This document shows positions 1-6,007 of a DNA stretch of 6,007 nucleotides, one piece after another (the stretch's first letter is position 1; every line of letters starts with the position of its first letter). Below the pieces are notes generated by a model. The model was not told where the DNA came from. It worked only from the letters and a program-made list of their open reading frames with translations, and did not search any database. The DNA comes from Acidobacteriota bacterium (GTDB lineage Bacteria; Acidobacteriota; UBA6911), in the NCBI GenBank assembly GCA_017860075.1, contig JAFNAH010000276.1, forward strand, positions 1 through 6,007, written 5' to 3'. Both the position numbers and the translations under genes were made by a program.

Positions 1-1
1 G

Positions 2-134
2 ACTTGGACCTGGACGTAGACTCGGGCTGCAGCGAGCGCTCAGCACGATCACAAACGCAACAACTGCGATTGTTTGCCTGGAGCAGAATTGTCTAGGTCG
101 AAGTCCACGTCCACGACAAGGTCCAGGTCCAAGT
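2..134. repeat. Inverted pair of degenerate GTCCAN-type hexamer repeats
   Basis: The 14 bases at 2-15 (ACTTGGACCTGGAC) are the exact reverse complement of 121-134. The similarity extends in two blocks: the complement of 11-22 also matches 102-113 at 11 of 12 positions, with about twelve extra bases, two hexamer units, between the blocks on the right side. Both arms are built from variants of a six-base unit (GTCCAC, GTCCAG, GTCCAA). The ~85 bases between them contain a smaller hairpin: ACAA-A-CGCA at 51-59 pairs with TGCG-A-TTGT at 65-73, with one A·A mismatch and a five-base loop. No reading frame here resembles a protein. The arms could fold back on each other, or may simply be two oppositely oriented copies of a dispersed intergenic repeat. 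The rest of the gene-free stretch (135-246) shows nothing I can name. Confidence 0.6.
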
Positions 135-246
135 TTTCCATGAATCCTGCTTAACTCAGTGCCATCCAACCCCGAGCTTGTATTCGCCTGGACCCTTTCT
201 TGCTGCAGGCTGAGACCTGGCCGCGATGTGGTCGCCTCAGCCGCGG

Positions 247-1530
247 CTAGTGTCCGTGAGTGGACACCGGCCCAAGTTTTCCTTCGACTTTGCTGAACCT
301 TGGCCATCTGAAGCCGTAAAACGCGACGAAGGCGAAGCAGAAGAGAGGCACGATGAAGCCGCGCGACATGTCGGTCTTGTCGGCTACATAGCCCATCAAC
401 TTGGGCAGAAGCGCACCACCCATGATGGCCATCACGATGAAAGCCGATGCCTTCTTCGCCCGCGCGCCGAGGCCGTGAATGCCGAGGGCAAAAATAGTGG
501 GAAACATGATCGACATGAAGAAGTAGCTCAGAAAGACACACGCCACCGAGACCCATCCCAACTTGGAAAAGACCACGAAGCACATCGCCACATTCATCAC
601 CCCGTAGAGCCCGAGAAGCTTGTGAGCCGAGTACTTCCTCAGCAACCCCGCGCCTGTGAACCGGCCTATGAGGAAGCAAACGAATCCCACGGAGGCGAGC
701 GTGGCGGCCCCCTGGTCGCTGATGCACAGGAGCCCGTCTCTGCCCGGCTCGAAGAGCCCCTTCAACAGCCCGACATTCAGAGCATCGGGAATCGGGGGAA
801 CCTGTGATGTCATGTAGTTGATGAAGAAGCTGAATATGCCGGCCTGGGCAGCGACGTAAAGGAACTGCGCGGCTACGGCCATCACGAAGTGCGGATGCGA
901 CCAGATGGAATGCGGGACATTCGGCTCACTGTCATCCAGGTGATAGTCATCCTCGGTCTTGATGTCCGGGACGGGGGCGAAGTAGAAAACGACAGCCAGG
1001 AGGACCACAACTACGGCGACGCCGGCATAGGGAATCCATAGCGTCTGGGCGCCTGTGCTGTTGCCGAGCGCGTCCTTTGAATAGAAGAACAGTCCTCCCG
1101 CAATAGGGCCGAGAATCCAACCGATGCCGTTGCACGACTGGGCAAGGTTGATTCGCGTGGCTGCATATTTCGGGGGGCCAAGGACTGTGGTATAGGGATT
1201 CGCGATTGTTTCCAGGAAGGTGAGCCCGGCAGCAATCAGACATACACCGAGCAGGAATGCCCAGAAAGCCGCCAGCTTTGTCGCCGGGATGAACCAGAAT
1301 CCTCCCGCGCCGACCATAAGCAAGCCTGTAATGATGCCGCCCTTGTAGCCCAGCCTTGTCGCCAGCCATCCTGCCGGCAGCGCCATCAGAAAATAGCCAA
1401 GATAATGGGCGAACTGGACCCAGGCTGACTCGGCAAGCGTGAGGTGCAGCTCCTGCTGGAAGTGCTTGTCCATCACGTCGATCATGCCGTTGCAGAAGCC
1501 CCAGAGCAGGAAGAGGATCCCTTCGTACAA
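247..1530 (-). CDS. FucP-type sugar:H+ symporter (MFS, FHS family), N-terminus truncated
   Basis: This is an inner-membrane major facilitator permease that would import a hexose or deoxyhexose (fucose, galactose or glucose type) with protons. The match to E. coli FucP as I remember it is strong and collinear. LFLLWGF and D18 align with the FucP segment holding Asp46, FLETIANPY (105-113) holds E107 at the Glu135 position, and INLAQS (127-132), AQFLYVAAQ, IGRFTG, FPTIFALGI and SAFIVM all have counterparts. Asp46 and Glu135 are the key acidic residues of FucP. The other helices look intact, and the loop at about 242-278 is longer than in E. coli FucP. The only usable start in frame is TTG at 1528-1530, just beyond the join at ~1518. 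Resemblance begins at L6, so the native start and about 30 residues, including the first part of helix 1, are missing. Residues 1-5 come from the other side of the join. Fold and family are secure, but the exact sugar is not. Confidence 0.9.
   Translation of the reverse strand: MYEGILFLLWGFCNGMIDVMDKHFQQELHLTLAESAWVQFAHYLGYFLMALPAGWLATRLGYKGGIITGLLMVGAGGFWFIPATKLAAFWAFLLGVCLIAAGLTFLETIANPYTTVLGPPKYAATRINLAQSCNGIGWILGPIAGGLFFYSKDALGNSTGAQTLWIPYAGVAVVVVLLAVVFYFAPVPDIKTEDDYHLDDSEPNVPHSIWSHPHFVMAVAAQFLYVAAQAGIFSFFINYMTSQVPPIPDALNVGLLKGLFEPGRDGLLCISDQGAATLASVGFVCFLIGRFTGAGLLRKYSAHKLLGLYGVMNVAMCFVVFSKLGWVSVACVFLSYFFMSIMFPTIFALGIHGLGARAKKASAFIVMAIMGGALLPKLMGYVADKTDMSRGFIVPLFCFAFVAFYGFRWPRFSKVEGKLGPVSTHGH
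1513..1525. other. Join between two truncated, divergently oriented genes
   Basis: Read leftward on the minus strand, FucP-like sequence starts with the codons for LFLLWGF directly after GATC. Read rightward on the plus strand, GT2-like sequence starts with the codons for PSYNEMYVIER directly after the same GATC. Neither protein matches its family beyond this point: the permease frame continues into meaningless sequence with a stop at 1579-1581, and the glycosyltransferase frame continues into antisense permease. The bases at the join are GGATCC (1515-1520). Missing here are the N-termini of both genes and whatever promoter region lay upstream of each. It could be a genomic deletion between divergent genes, a mis-assembly, or ligation of two unrelated fragments. 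The sequence alone does not decide. Confidence 0.75.
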
Positions 1531-2905
1531 CGAGATGTACGTGATCGAACGGGTGATCGACGCCGCCTGCGCACTCGACTATCCCAGGCAACTCCTCGAC
1601 ATCCAGGTATTGGACGATTCAACAGATGAGACCCGCGTCATAGCTGACAATGCGGTCGGGCGCTGGCGGAGCCTTGGAGTTGATATCACGTTGATTCACC
1701 GGGCCGACCGCGGTGGTTTCAAGGCCGGCGCCCTGGAGAACGGTCTGCGGACGGCCAAGGGTGAGTTCGTAGCCATCTTCGACGCCGATTTTGTTCCTGG
1801 GGCTGATTTCCTGCAGCGCACCATACACTACTTCTCCGATCCGAAGGTGGGCATGGTGCAGGCGCGGTGGGAACACCTGAACCGCGAGTACTCGTTCTTG
1901 ACCAGAGCCCAGGCGATATTCCTCGACGGGCATTTCATGCTCGAAAGCTACACCCGGTCGGTGAGCGGACGGTTTTTCAACTTCAATGGGACTGCAGGCG
2001 TACTGCGGCGGGCCACCATCGAAGACGCGGGCGGCTGGGAGCACGACACCCTCACTGAAGACCTCGACCTGAGCTACCGTGCGCAGATGAAGGGCTGGAA
2101 GTTCATCTTCCTGCCGGATGTAACGGTCCCGTCCGAACTCCCCGTGGAGATAAACTCTTTCAAAGCGCAGCAGTGCCGCTGGGCCAAGGGAGCCATGCAG
2201 ACGTGCAGAAAGACCCTCCCCCGCATGCTGCGCGGCGATTTCAACCCCGCCGAAAAACTGGAGGCATGGTACCACCTCACGGGTAACGTCTCCTATCCGT
2301 TGATGGTCATCCTGACCCTGTTGCTTTTCCCTGCGATGATCGTCCGGTACAACCAGGGATGGTTCGAACTGGTGACGATCGACCTGCCCTTGTTCGTGCT
2401 TTCCTTCTCGAGCGTGACGACCTTCTACCTGACATCCCAGAGGATCCTCTCCAAGAAATGGCACAGGCAGATCCTGTACCTGCCCGGCTTGATGGCCCTG
2501 GGAATCGGCATGATGATTTCGGGCACCAAGGTGGTGCTGGAGGGCGCGCTGGGGATCCGTTCGCCTTTTGTCCGCACTCCCAAGTATTCGGTGGAAGGGA
2601 ACAGCGGTGACTGGAAGGCCAAGAAGTATCGCGGCAGGGTTAGCGTCCTGGCGCTGATAGAGATCGCCTTCGGCCTCTATTTTTGTTTCGCCGTGTACTA
2701 TGCGCTGGCGCTGGGGATTTACGGGGTTGTGCCTTTCCTCTTTCTCTTCCTGTGGGGCTTCATGTACATGGGGATCCTGTCGCTCACCCAGGGCTTCAAG
2801 GGCATCAGCCTGGGAGAGCCTCTCCTGCGGCTGCTGGATTTCGCCCGCCTTCGCTTCACCCATTCGGAAACTGGCTACGAGATCCCCAAACTGAATCAGC
2901 ACTGA
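1517..2905 (+). CDS. Processive GT2 glycosyltransferase, cellulose-synthase-like, N-terminus missing
   Basis: This inner-membrane family 2 glycosyltransferase would extend a beta-linked polysaccharide from a nucleotide sugar. Numbering runs from the in-frame ATG at 1439. The GT-A core is clear: PSYNE (28-32), VLDDSTDET (57-65) for nucleotide binding, FDADF (114-118) as the metal-binding aspartates, TEDLDLSYR (206-214) with the catalytic-base Asp, and QQCRWAKG (244-251), the Q-x-x-R-W acceptor-site motif of processive enzymes. Hydrophobic segments follow at about 284-304, 312-331, 346-364, 402-424 and 428-450. Family members normally have one or more N-terminal membrane helices and about 60-100 residues before the PxYNE motif. 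Here those are replaced by antisense permease sequence (1439-1516), so there is no native start or ribosome site. ATG 1439, 1484 and 1535 are fortuitous or internal. The C-terminus looks complete. The product (glucan, mannan or other) cannot be told from the sequence. Confidence 0.88.
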   Translation: MPSYNEMYVIERVIDAACALDYPRQLLDIQVLDDSTDETRVIADNAVGRWRSLGVDITLIHRADRGGFKAGALENGLRTAKGEFVAIFDADFVPGADFLQRTIHYFSDPKVGMVQARWEHLNREYSFLTRAQAIFLDGHFMLESYTRSVSGRFFNFNGTAGVLRRATIEDAGGWEHDTLTEDLDLSYRAQMKGWKFIFLPDVTVPSELPVEINSFKAQQCRWAKGAMQTCRKTLPRMLRGDFNPAEKLEAWYHLTGNVSYPLMVILTLLLFPAMIVRYNQGWFELVTIDLPLFVLSFSSVTTFYLTSQRILSKKWHRQILYLPGLMALGIGMMISGTKVVLEGALGIRSPFVRTPKYSVEGNSGDWKAKKYRGRVSVLALIEIAFGLYFCFAVYYALALGIYGVVPFLFLFLWGFMYMGILSLTQGFKGISLGEPLLRLLDFARLRFTHSETGYEIPKLNQH

Positions 2906-2928
2906 TCCGCAGGGCGCCGCGCCGGCCG

Positions 2929-3540
2929 TCAACGAGCCAGGGTTTGTCCGGTCAAACGGAAGTAATCCTCCGGCGTGTCGATGTCGTCCAGGACCGCCGA
3001 TTCCCCGGTAGCGAGCAGGAGTGTCCTGGCCGAATGACTGCGGATCAGCTCTTTGGGGCTCACGCCCTCAGGCCAGGACAGCAGTTCCTGGAAAAGCTGC
3101 CTGCGGAAGATCGCAGGATGGCCGCGTCTGCCGCCGCAGACCGGTACGACGATCCAAGCCTCGGAAGCCTCGAACGCGCCGATGAGGGCGCGCACGAGCG
3201 CCCCCGATACCATCGGCTGGTCCACCGGCCAGATGAGGCAGCCGTCAGGATCAGGCTCCAGGTTTCGCAGCGCAAGTTGAATCGAGGAAATCTGGCCTAG
3301 TTCCGGCCTCGGATTCACGAGGAAACGGACACTCGAATCGACGGTCCGGCTCCGGATTTGCTCAGCGTGTTTGCCGACCACGACCGTCACATCGCCGGGA
3401 CACGCGGACCCAAGGGTTTCCAGGATGAGCGACAGGAAAGTGTGGGGGCCTGCCCGGAGGAGGGCCTTGGGATAGCCCATCCTGGACGAGTCCCCGGCGG
3501 CAAGGACCACCGGTGTCACAACCTGAACCTTGCTGGCCAT
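2929..3540 (-). CDS. MobA/MocA-like nucleotidyltransferase (molybdenum-cofactor type)
   Basis: This is a cytoplasmic NTP-transferase-like protein of 203 residues, the usual length for MocA/MobA-type enzymes, which attach CMP or GMP to molybdopterin. Seen: VVLAAGDSSRMGYPKALL (11-28), the nucleotide-binding signature with its Arg and Lys; NPRPELGQISSIQ (76-88); PVDQP (105-109) with the metal-binding Asp107; GGRRGHPAIF (136-145), where the GHPxxF pattern is typical of the MocA group; and LDDIDTPEDY (184-193) near the C-terminus. The start is firm: the in-frame codons just upstream read TGA-CAT-ATG, so the frame cannot begin earlier, and the next Met (21) lies inside the signature. Shine-Dalgarno pairing is weak (GGACGGTGA close to the ATG). 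The gene converges on the glycosyltransferase with 23 bases between stops and follows the GH42 gene by 72 bases on the same strand. No molybdenum hydroxylase or other cofactor gene is visible, so a role in sugar-nucleotide or other cofactor chemistry remains possible. Confidence 0.85.
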   Translation of the reverse strand: MASKVQVVTPVVLAAGDSSRMGYPKALLRAGPHTFLSLILETLGSACPGDVTVVVGKHAEQIRSRTVDSSVRFLVNPRPELGQISSIQLALRNLEPDPDGCLIWPVDQPMVSGALVRALIGAFEASEAWIVVPVCGGRRGHPAIFRRQLFQELLSWPEGVSPKELIRSHSARTLLLATGESAVLDDIDTPEDYFRLTGQTLAR

Positions 3541-3612
3541 ATGTCACCGTCCGACGCCGGGAATCCTCACCGCACGGGCGTGAAATACCGCAGGGCCGTT
3601 CTAGACGCCTTG

Positions 3613-5181
3613 TCAGTTTTTTATGAAGACGGCTGCGACCCGGCGCGCCGGAACGCGTACCGTCACCTCACGGCCGTCCGTACCAAGCCGGGCGGGCGTT
3701 TCTTCGGTCCAGACATCGACACTCCCGGCGGGAGACGGCCCCGCCAGATTGAAAACAAAATCCACGGGAGTGGCATCCCTGTTGAACACCGCCACCAGCT
3801 TGCCGGCCGGTCCTTCGAGCAGGCGAACCTCGGGAACCCCACTCCCGGTTTTCAGCCTGACCTTGATCGGCGCTTCCAGCTGTGCCCATCCGGAGACCCG
3901 ATCCATGAAATTCGCGAATCCCTGCGAGGGTTCTGCCTCGTTGGCAGCTCCCGCGAAAGTGCCCAGGAAAAGCGTCTCCCCTTTTCCATACTTGTTCAGC
4001 ACCATCGCAGTACCTCCATCTTTGTACTGGGCGACAGGCTGTGCCGTGTTGGCCGTGACACGAAGCGTCTCTTCGTAAATCGCCCCGGCGAACTCCGCTG
4101 CCGCTCCGGCTCCCTGCTCCTGGCCGCCGGGCCACTTGAGGCGCACAGCCGCTTTCGTTCTCGGGCGGACTTCAACCTCACGGCAACCAAACACGCGATC
4201 CAGCCCGCCTCCGGGGACGATCGGCGTGGCCCATCCACGCTCGTTGTTCCAGGCTGTCCTGGCTTCGGCGAGAACGCGGCCCCCCGAAGAAACGTAGCGC
4301 TCGATCTCCTCGGCTGCCTTGGAGGACAACATGAGGGCATAGGGGACGATCAGCAGTTTGTACTTACCCCAGTCACCCTTTTCCAGCTCCATGACGTGCA
4401 CGAAATCCACCGGGATGTTGCGCTCGAAGAACGCCCGATAGTACCCGAAGAGCGAATCCCGCACGCCGCCGCGGATGCCGCCGCTCTGCTCTCCGCCCAC
4501 GAGATGCGCAGCGGGGTTGTAGAGGATGGCTGCCTCTGCCCGGGCGGGACTCGATTGCAGCAGGAATTCAGCGTGCTTGTTGAATACGCTCGCGATGGTT
4601 CCTGCGCGCCGGGCGCGAGGCGTGATGTTCCCGTCGAGCTCGATGAGCCCGTAACCTCCGCTCTCATAACCTGAGCTCATGGGATAGTACGCGTAGATGC
4701 TGACGCTCCTCGCACCGCGCATAAGGACGGACCAGAGCCAGTCCTCCAGGTCCTCCGGCGTGACCGGGTCGCTGACCTTGACTCCTGTCGTCCCGAACCC
4801 GGCCTGCAGCTCCCCGATGTAGAAGCCGTTCCTGATCTTCCCGGAGCTGCGGATGAAATCGAGCGATCCGGCGCGGCGGACGGTTGACCATGGTGCGGCC
4901 GAACTGGAGTGCTTGGGATATATCGAGGTCCCGTAGTAGTCGGCGGACGCAGCCATCTTCCAATCATCCGGAGTGCCGTCGCCGCCGAAAGGCGAGGTGA
5001 AGATGGCCGGAACGGCGGCATGGCTCGTGGCCGGATGGGCAGTGTCTACCTTCTTCACGGCCTCGGCCCGCTCACGAAGATCGTCTGCGAGCTTGTCGGA
5101 AATAAAATCCTTCCAATCGATGAAGTCGCTGTAGCTCAGGATTGTCCCGAAGCGAGGCGGTTCCACCTGGTCCCAGCGTCG
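3613..5181 (-). CDS. GH42 C-terminal fragment: nucleophile, trimerisation domain and beta domain
   Basis: Positions are given for the open frame beginning at 5229, of which residues 1-16 are read in the wrong frame. Genuine sequence starts at RRWDQVEPPRFG (17-28). Next come SYSDFIDWKDF (32-42), SADYYGTSIYP (95-105) and GFYIGELQAG (135-144), with E140 (4810-4812) as the presumed nucleophile, then the last barrel strands (SVSIYAYYPMSSG, 175-187). Residues about 231-430 form the flavodoxin-like trimerisation domain of GH42: AAILYNP, GYYRAFFERNIPVDFV, YKLLIVPYALMLS, YVSSGGRVLAEARTAW, and GKGETLFLGTF at its end. A short C-terminal beta domain finishes at VAAVFIKN, stop at 3613-3615. There is no start codon or ribosome site for independent translation, so this half is very unlikely to be a gene of its own. 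Confidence 0.82.
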   Translation of the reverse strand, partial: RRWDQVEPPRFGTILSYSDFIDWKDFISDKLADDLRERAEAVKKVDTAHPATSHAAVPAIFTSPFGGDGTPDDWKMAASADYYGTSIYPKHSSSAAPWSTVRRAGSLDFIRSSGKIRNGFYIGELQAGFGTTGVKVSDPVTPEDLEDWLWSVLMRGARSVSIYAYYPMSSGYESGGYGLIELDGNITPRARRAGTIASVFNKHAEFLLQSSPARAEAAILYNPAAHLVGGEQSGGIRGGVRDSLFGYYRAFFERNIPVDFVHVMELEKGDWGKYKLLIVPYALMLSSKAAEEIERYVSSGGRVLAEARTAWNNERGWATPIVPGGGLDRVFGCREVEVRPRTKAAVRLKWPGGQEQGAGAAAEFAGAIYEETLRVTANTAQPVAQYKDGGTAMVLNKYGKGETLFLGTFAGAANEAEPSQGFANFMDRVSGWAQLEAPIKVRLKTGSGVPEVRLLEGPAGKLVAVFNRDATPVDFVFNLAGPSPAGSVDVWTEETPARLGTDGREVTVRVPARRVAAVFIKN

Positions 5182-5759
5182 GGAATGTAGTTGATGACAG
5201 CCCAGTTGATGATGTGCGGTTCGCTCCACAGATCATAGGCATAAAAGCTGCGATGCTGTTTTGCGTGCTCTGCAATCGCCGAGTAAAACATTCCGACCAG
5301 CCGCGAAATCTCGGGATGGTCGGTGCAGAAGCCCGGCGCAGCCTGTGACGGGATGGCCGCGCCGTTCTGGGCCACGAACCGCGCATCCGGGTATTTCTCC
5401 CCCACCCAGTCCGGGGCAGAATCCACGTAAACCTGGATTATGACGCGCAGCCCCGTCTCGTCGGCAAGCTCCAGCAACTGGTCGAGGTTCTCGAGGTCGT
5501 ACTTGCCCTCCTGGCGTTCCGAGGAGGCCCATTCCACCCAGGTCTTGACTGCCGGGAAGCCGAGCATCTTGATCTGCTCCATGTCTTTCTTCCACACCGC
5601 CCTTTTGGCGCGGGCGTCCGATTCCTGCATCGGTGCCCGGGCTTTGCCGCCGCCATACCACACCGCAATCGGGTATACAGAGGTGTCAGCGGCGAAGCAG
5701 GGCGCAATTGCCAGGATCAAGAGACACGCGGACAGGACAAACACGACATTCCAGTTCAT
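5136..5759 (-). CDS. GH42 N-terminal fragment: signal peptide and acid/base half of the barrel
   Basis: The start is ATG at 5757-5759, chosen because GGAG lies seven bases upstream and a signal peptide follows at once: MNWN, a hydrophobic core (residues 5-20) and a likely cleavage site after CFA (21-23), so the enzyme is exported. The ATG at 5778-5780 has no such ribosome site. Family features in order are YPIAVWYGGG (29-38), MLGFPAVKTWVEWASSERQ (65-83) resembling the GH42 first-strand region, the YDLENLDQLLELAD helix (87-100), GLRVIIQVYVDSAPDWV (103-119), and YDLWSEPH (175-182) with E180 as the presumed acid/base. The usual Asn before this Glu is Ser here. Genuine sequence ends at about P193 or D194. 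The remaining residues to the stop at 5136-5138 are out of frame with the family. Confidence 0.82.
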   Translation of the reverse strand: MNWNVVFVLSACLLILAIAPCFAADTSVYPIAVWYGGGKARAPMQESDARAKRAVWKKDMEQIKMLGFPAVKTWVEWASSERQEGKYDLENLDQLLELADETGLRVIIQVYVDSAPDWVGEKYPDARFVAQNGAAIPSQAAPGFCTDHPEISRLVGMFYSAIAEHAKQHRSFYAYDLWSEPHIINWAVINYIPDAGTRWNRLASGQS

Positions 5760-5766
5760 ATGGCTT

Positions 5767-5770
5767 CTCC
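5767..5770 (-). promoter_or_regulatory. Ribosome binding site of the GH42 gene
   Basis: The minus strand reads GGAG, then seven bases (AAGCCAT), then ATG at 5759. This is near-ideal spacing. It fixes the start directly before the signal peptide and rules out longer in-frame extensions, which would read backwards through the end of the amidohydrolase gene in another frame. Confidence 0.7.
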
Positions 5771-5842
5771 AGGGTTTCATGCAGCATATATCAAGTCGGC
5801 CGGCTGTGCTCGCGGACTCCAGCCAATTCGATTCTCGCGGGA

Positions 5843-6007
5843 TCATCTCCCGAAGAACCTCCCGGCGGGCTCCGGCCGGTCCGGATCGAGCAGTTTTCCG
5901 TCGAGAACAACGACGCTCGGCCGCAGGCAACTCATCTCCAAGGGGAATCCGGGAATGTCCCCTTTCCACAAAACCAGGTCGGCCACCGCTCCGGGAGCGA
6001 TCACCCC
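5843..6007 (-). CDS. Amidohydrolase family protein, C-terminal 54 residues
   Basis: An open minus-strand frame enters from the right edge and ends with TGA at 5843-5845. It begins GVIAPGAVADLVLWKGDIPG. The G-x-I-x-P-G-x-x-A-D-L-V-x-W pattern is the typical end of metal-dependent amidohydrolases (imidazolonepropionase, NagA and dihydroorotase superfamily), where the chain returns to the N-terminal beta-sandwich after the metal-binding barrel. A short strand (SVVVLDGKLL, 31-40) and a polar tail follow. The catalytic metal ligands lie outside the window, so the substrate is unknown. The gene precedes the GH42 gene on the same strand with an 83-base gap in which I see no convincing promoter or terminator, so co-transcription is possible. 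The same DNA also reads open in a second minus-strand frame that continues into the GH42 gene, but that frame has no family resemblance. Confidence 0.72.
   Translation of the reverse strand, partial: GVIAPGAVADLVLWKGDIPGFPLEMSCLRPSVVVLDGKLLDPDRPEPAGRFFGR

Larger units (their letters stand above)
3613..5759 (-). pseudogene. Secreted GH42 beta-galactosidase-like gene broken by an internal deletion/frameshift
   Basis: Two adjoining reading frames together encode one GH42 enzyme: signal peptide and first half of the TIM barrel (5759 down to ~5181), then the rest of the barrel, the trimerisation domain and the C-terminal beta domain (~5181 to 3613). The catalytic acid/base Glu is in the first frame and the nucleophile Glu in the second, so both halves are needed for activity. 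The frames switch between 5183 and 5170. In GH42 enzymes about 40-45 residues separate the acid/base motif from the segment matching RWDQVEPPRF, often including a Cys pair and an FRxWL..KYG..LN helix. Here only about 13 remain. The missing length must be 1 modulo 3, so something near 90-105 bases fits. Since every other motif is preserved, with no further stops or frameshifts, this looks like either a very recent lesion or a sequence/assembly error in a working gene. The gene follows the amidohydrolase by 83 bases. Confidence 0.8.

Noticed and set aside
208..242. Hairpin (GGCTGAGACC pairing with GGT-CGC-CTCAGCC) just beyond the permease stop as a terminator
   Set aside because: The stem is bulged, and on the permease strand it is followed by a purine-rich stretch, not a T-run. 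Too weak to call a terminator.
226..807. 193-residue plus-strand frame over the permease 3' end
   Set aside because: It is antisense to clearly conserved membrane helices, and its translation is hydrophilic, His/Glu-rich and unlike any family.
1439..1516. ATG at 1439 as the true start of the glycosyltransferase
   Set aside because: The 26 residues it adds are antisense permease sequence and resemble no GT2 N-terminus. No ribosome site or membrane helix is present.
2906..2928. Shared terminator between the convergent glycosyltransferase and nucleotidyltransferase
   Set aside because: The 23 bases are GC-rich with only short self-complementary patches and no T-run on either strand.
1619..2932. 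437-residue open frame on the minus strand opposite the glycosyltransferase
   Set aside because: It is antisense to a strongly motif-supported GT2 gene, is rich in charged residues and Gln/His, and has no recognisable domain. Long antisense frames are expected in GC-rich coding DNA.
3358..4674. 438-residue open frame on the plus strand opposite the nucleotidyltransferase and GH42 gene
   Set aside because: It spans the antisense of two different real genes and their intergenic gap, with an Arg/Pro/Gly-rich composition and no family resemblance.
3538..5762. CATATG at the starts of both the nucleotidyltransferase (3538-3543) and GH42 gene (5757-5762), suggesting engineered NdeI sites
   Set aside because: Each only requires a CAT before the ATG, and the surrounding sequence is natural intergenic DNA with no vector-like features.
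5760..5969. N-terminal extension of the GH42 protein to a start at 5969
   Set aside because: The added 70 residues overlap the amidohydrolase end in a different frame, lack any domain, and would bury a well-formed signal peptide that has its own ribosome site.

Overview
This GC-rich bacterial window carries five protein-coding loci. Three are intact or nearly so in what is visible, one is broken internally, and one runs off the right edge. The protein families, the secreted GH42 glycosidase and the degenerate hexamer repeats at the left end suggest a Gram-negative soil-type organism, possibly Acidobacteria. That placement is an inference from general resemblance, with no marker gene to support it.

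Layout. 1-246 is non-coding and holds an inverted pair of degenerate GTCCAN-type repeats. 247-1530 (minus) is a FucP-type sugar:H+ symporter lacking its first residues. 1517-2905 (plus) is a processive GT2 (cellulose-synthase-like) glycosyltransferase lacking its N-terminus. These two genes point away from each other and both lose family resemblance at the same few bases, around GGATCC at 1515-1520. That point is therefore a join between truncated sequences (deletion, mis-assembly or cloning chimera), not a normal intergenic region. 2929-3540 (minus) is a MobA/MocA-like nucleotidyltransferase. 3613-5759 (minus) is a secreted GH42 beta-galactosidase-like enzyme, split into two frames by a break near 5178-5181 where roughly thirty residues seem to be missing. 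5843-6007 (minus) is the C-terminal 54 residues of an amidohydrolase.

How the genes relate. Amidohydrolase, GH42 enzyme and nucleotidyltransferase lie on the same strand with gaps of 83 and 72 bases and could be co-transcribed. A secreted galactosidase and a fucose/galactose/glucose-type permease would make sense together in sugar use. However, because of the join at ~1518, the permease cannot safely be treated as a true neighbour of the genes to its right.

I see no new defence, mobile or regulatory system. The most notable features are the two breaks in otherwise well-conserved genes, which should be resolved before the locus is interpreted biologically.
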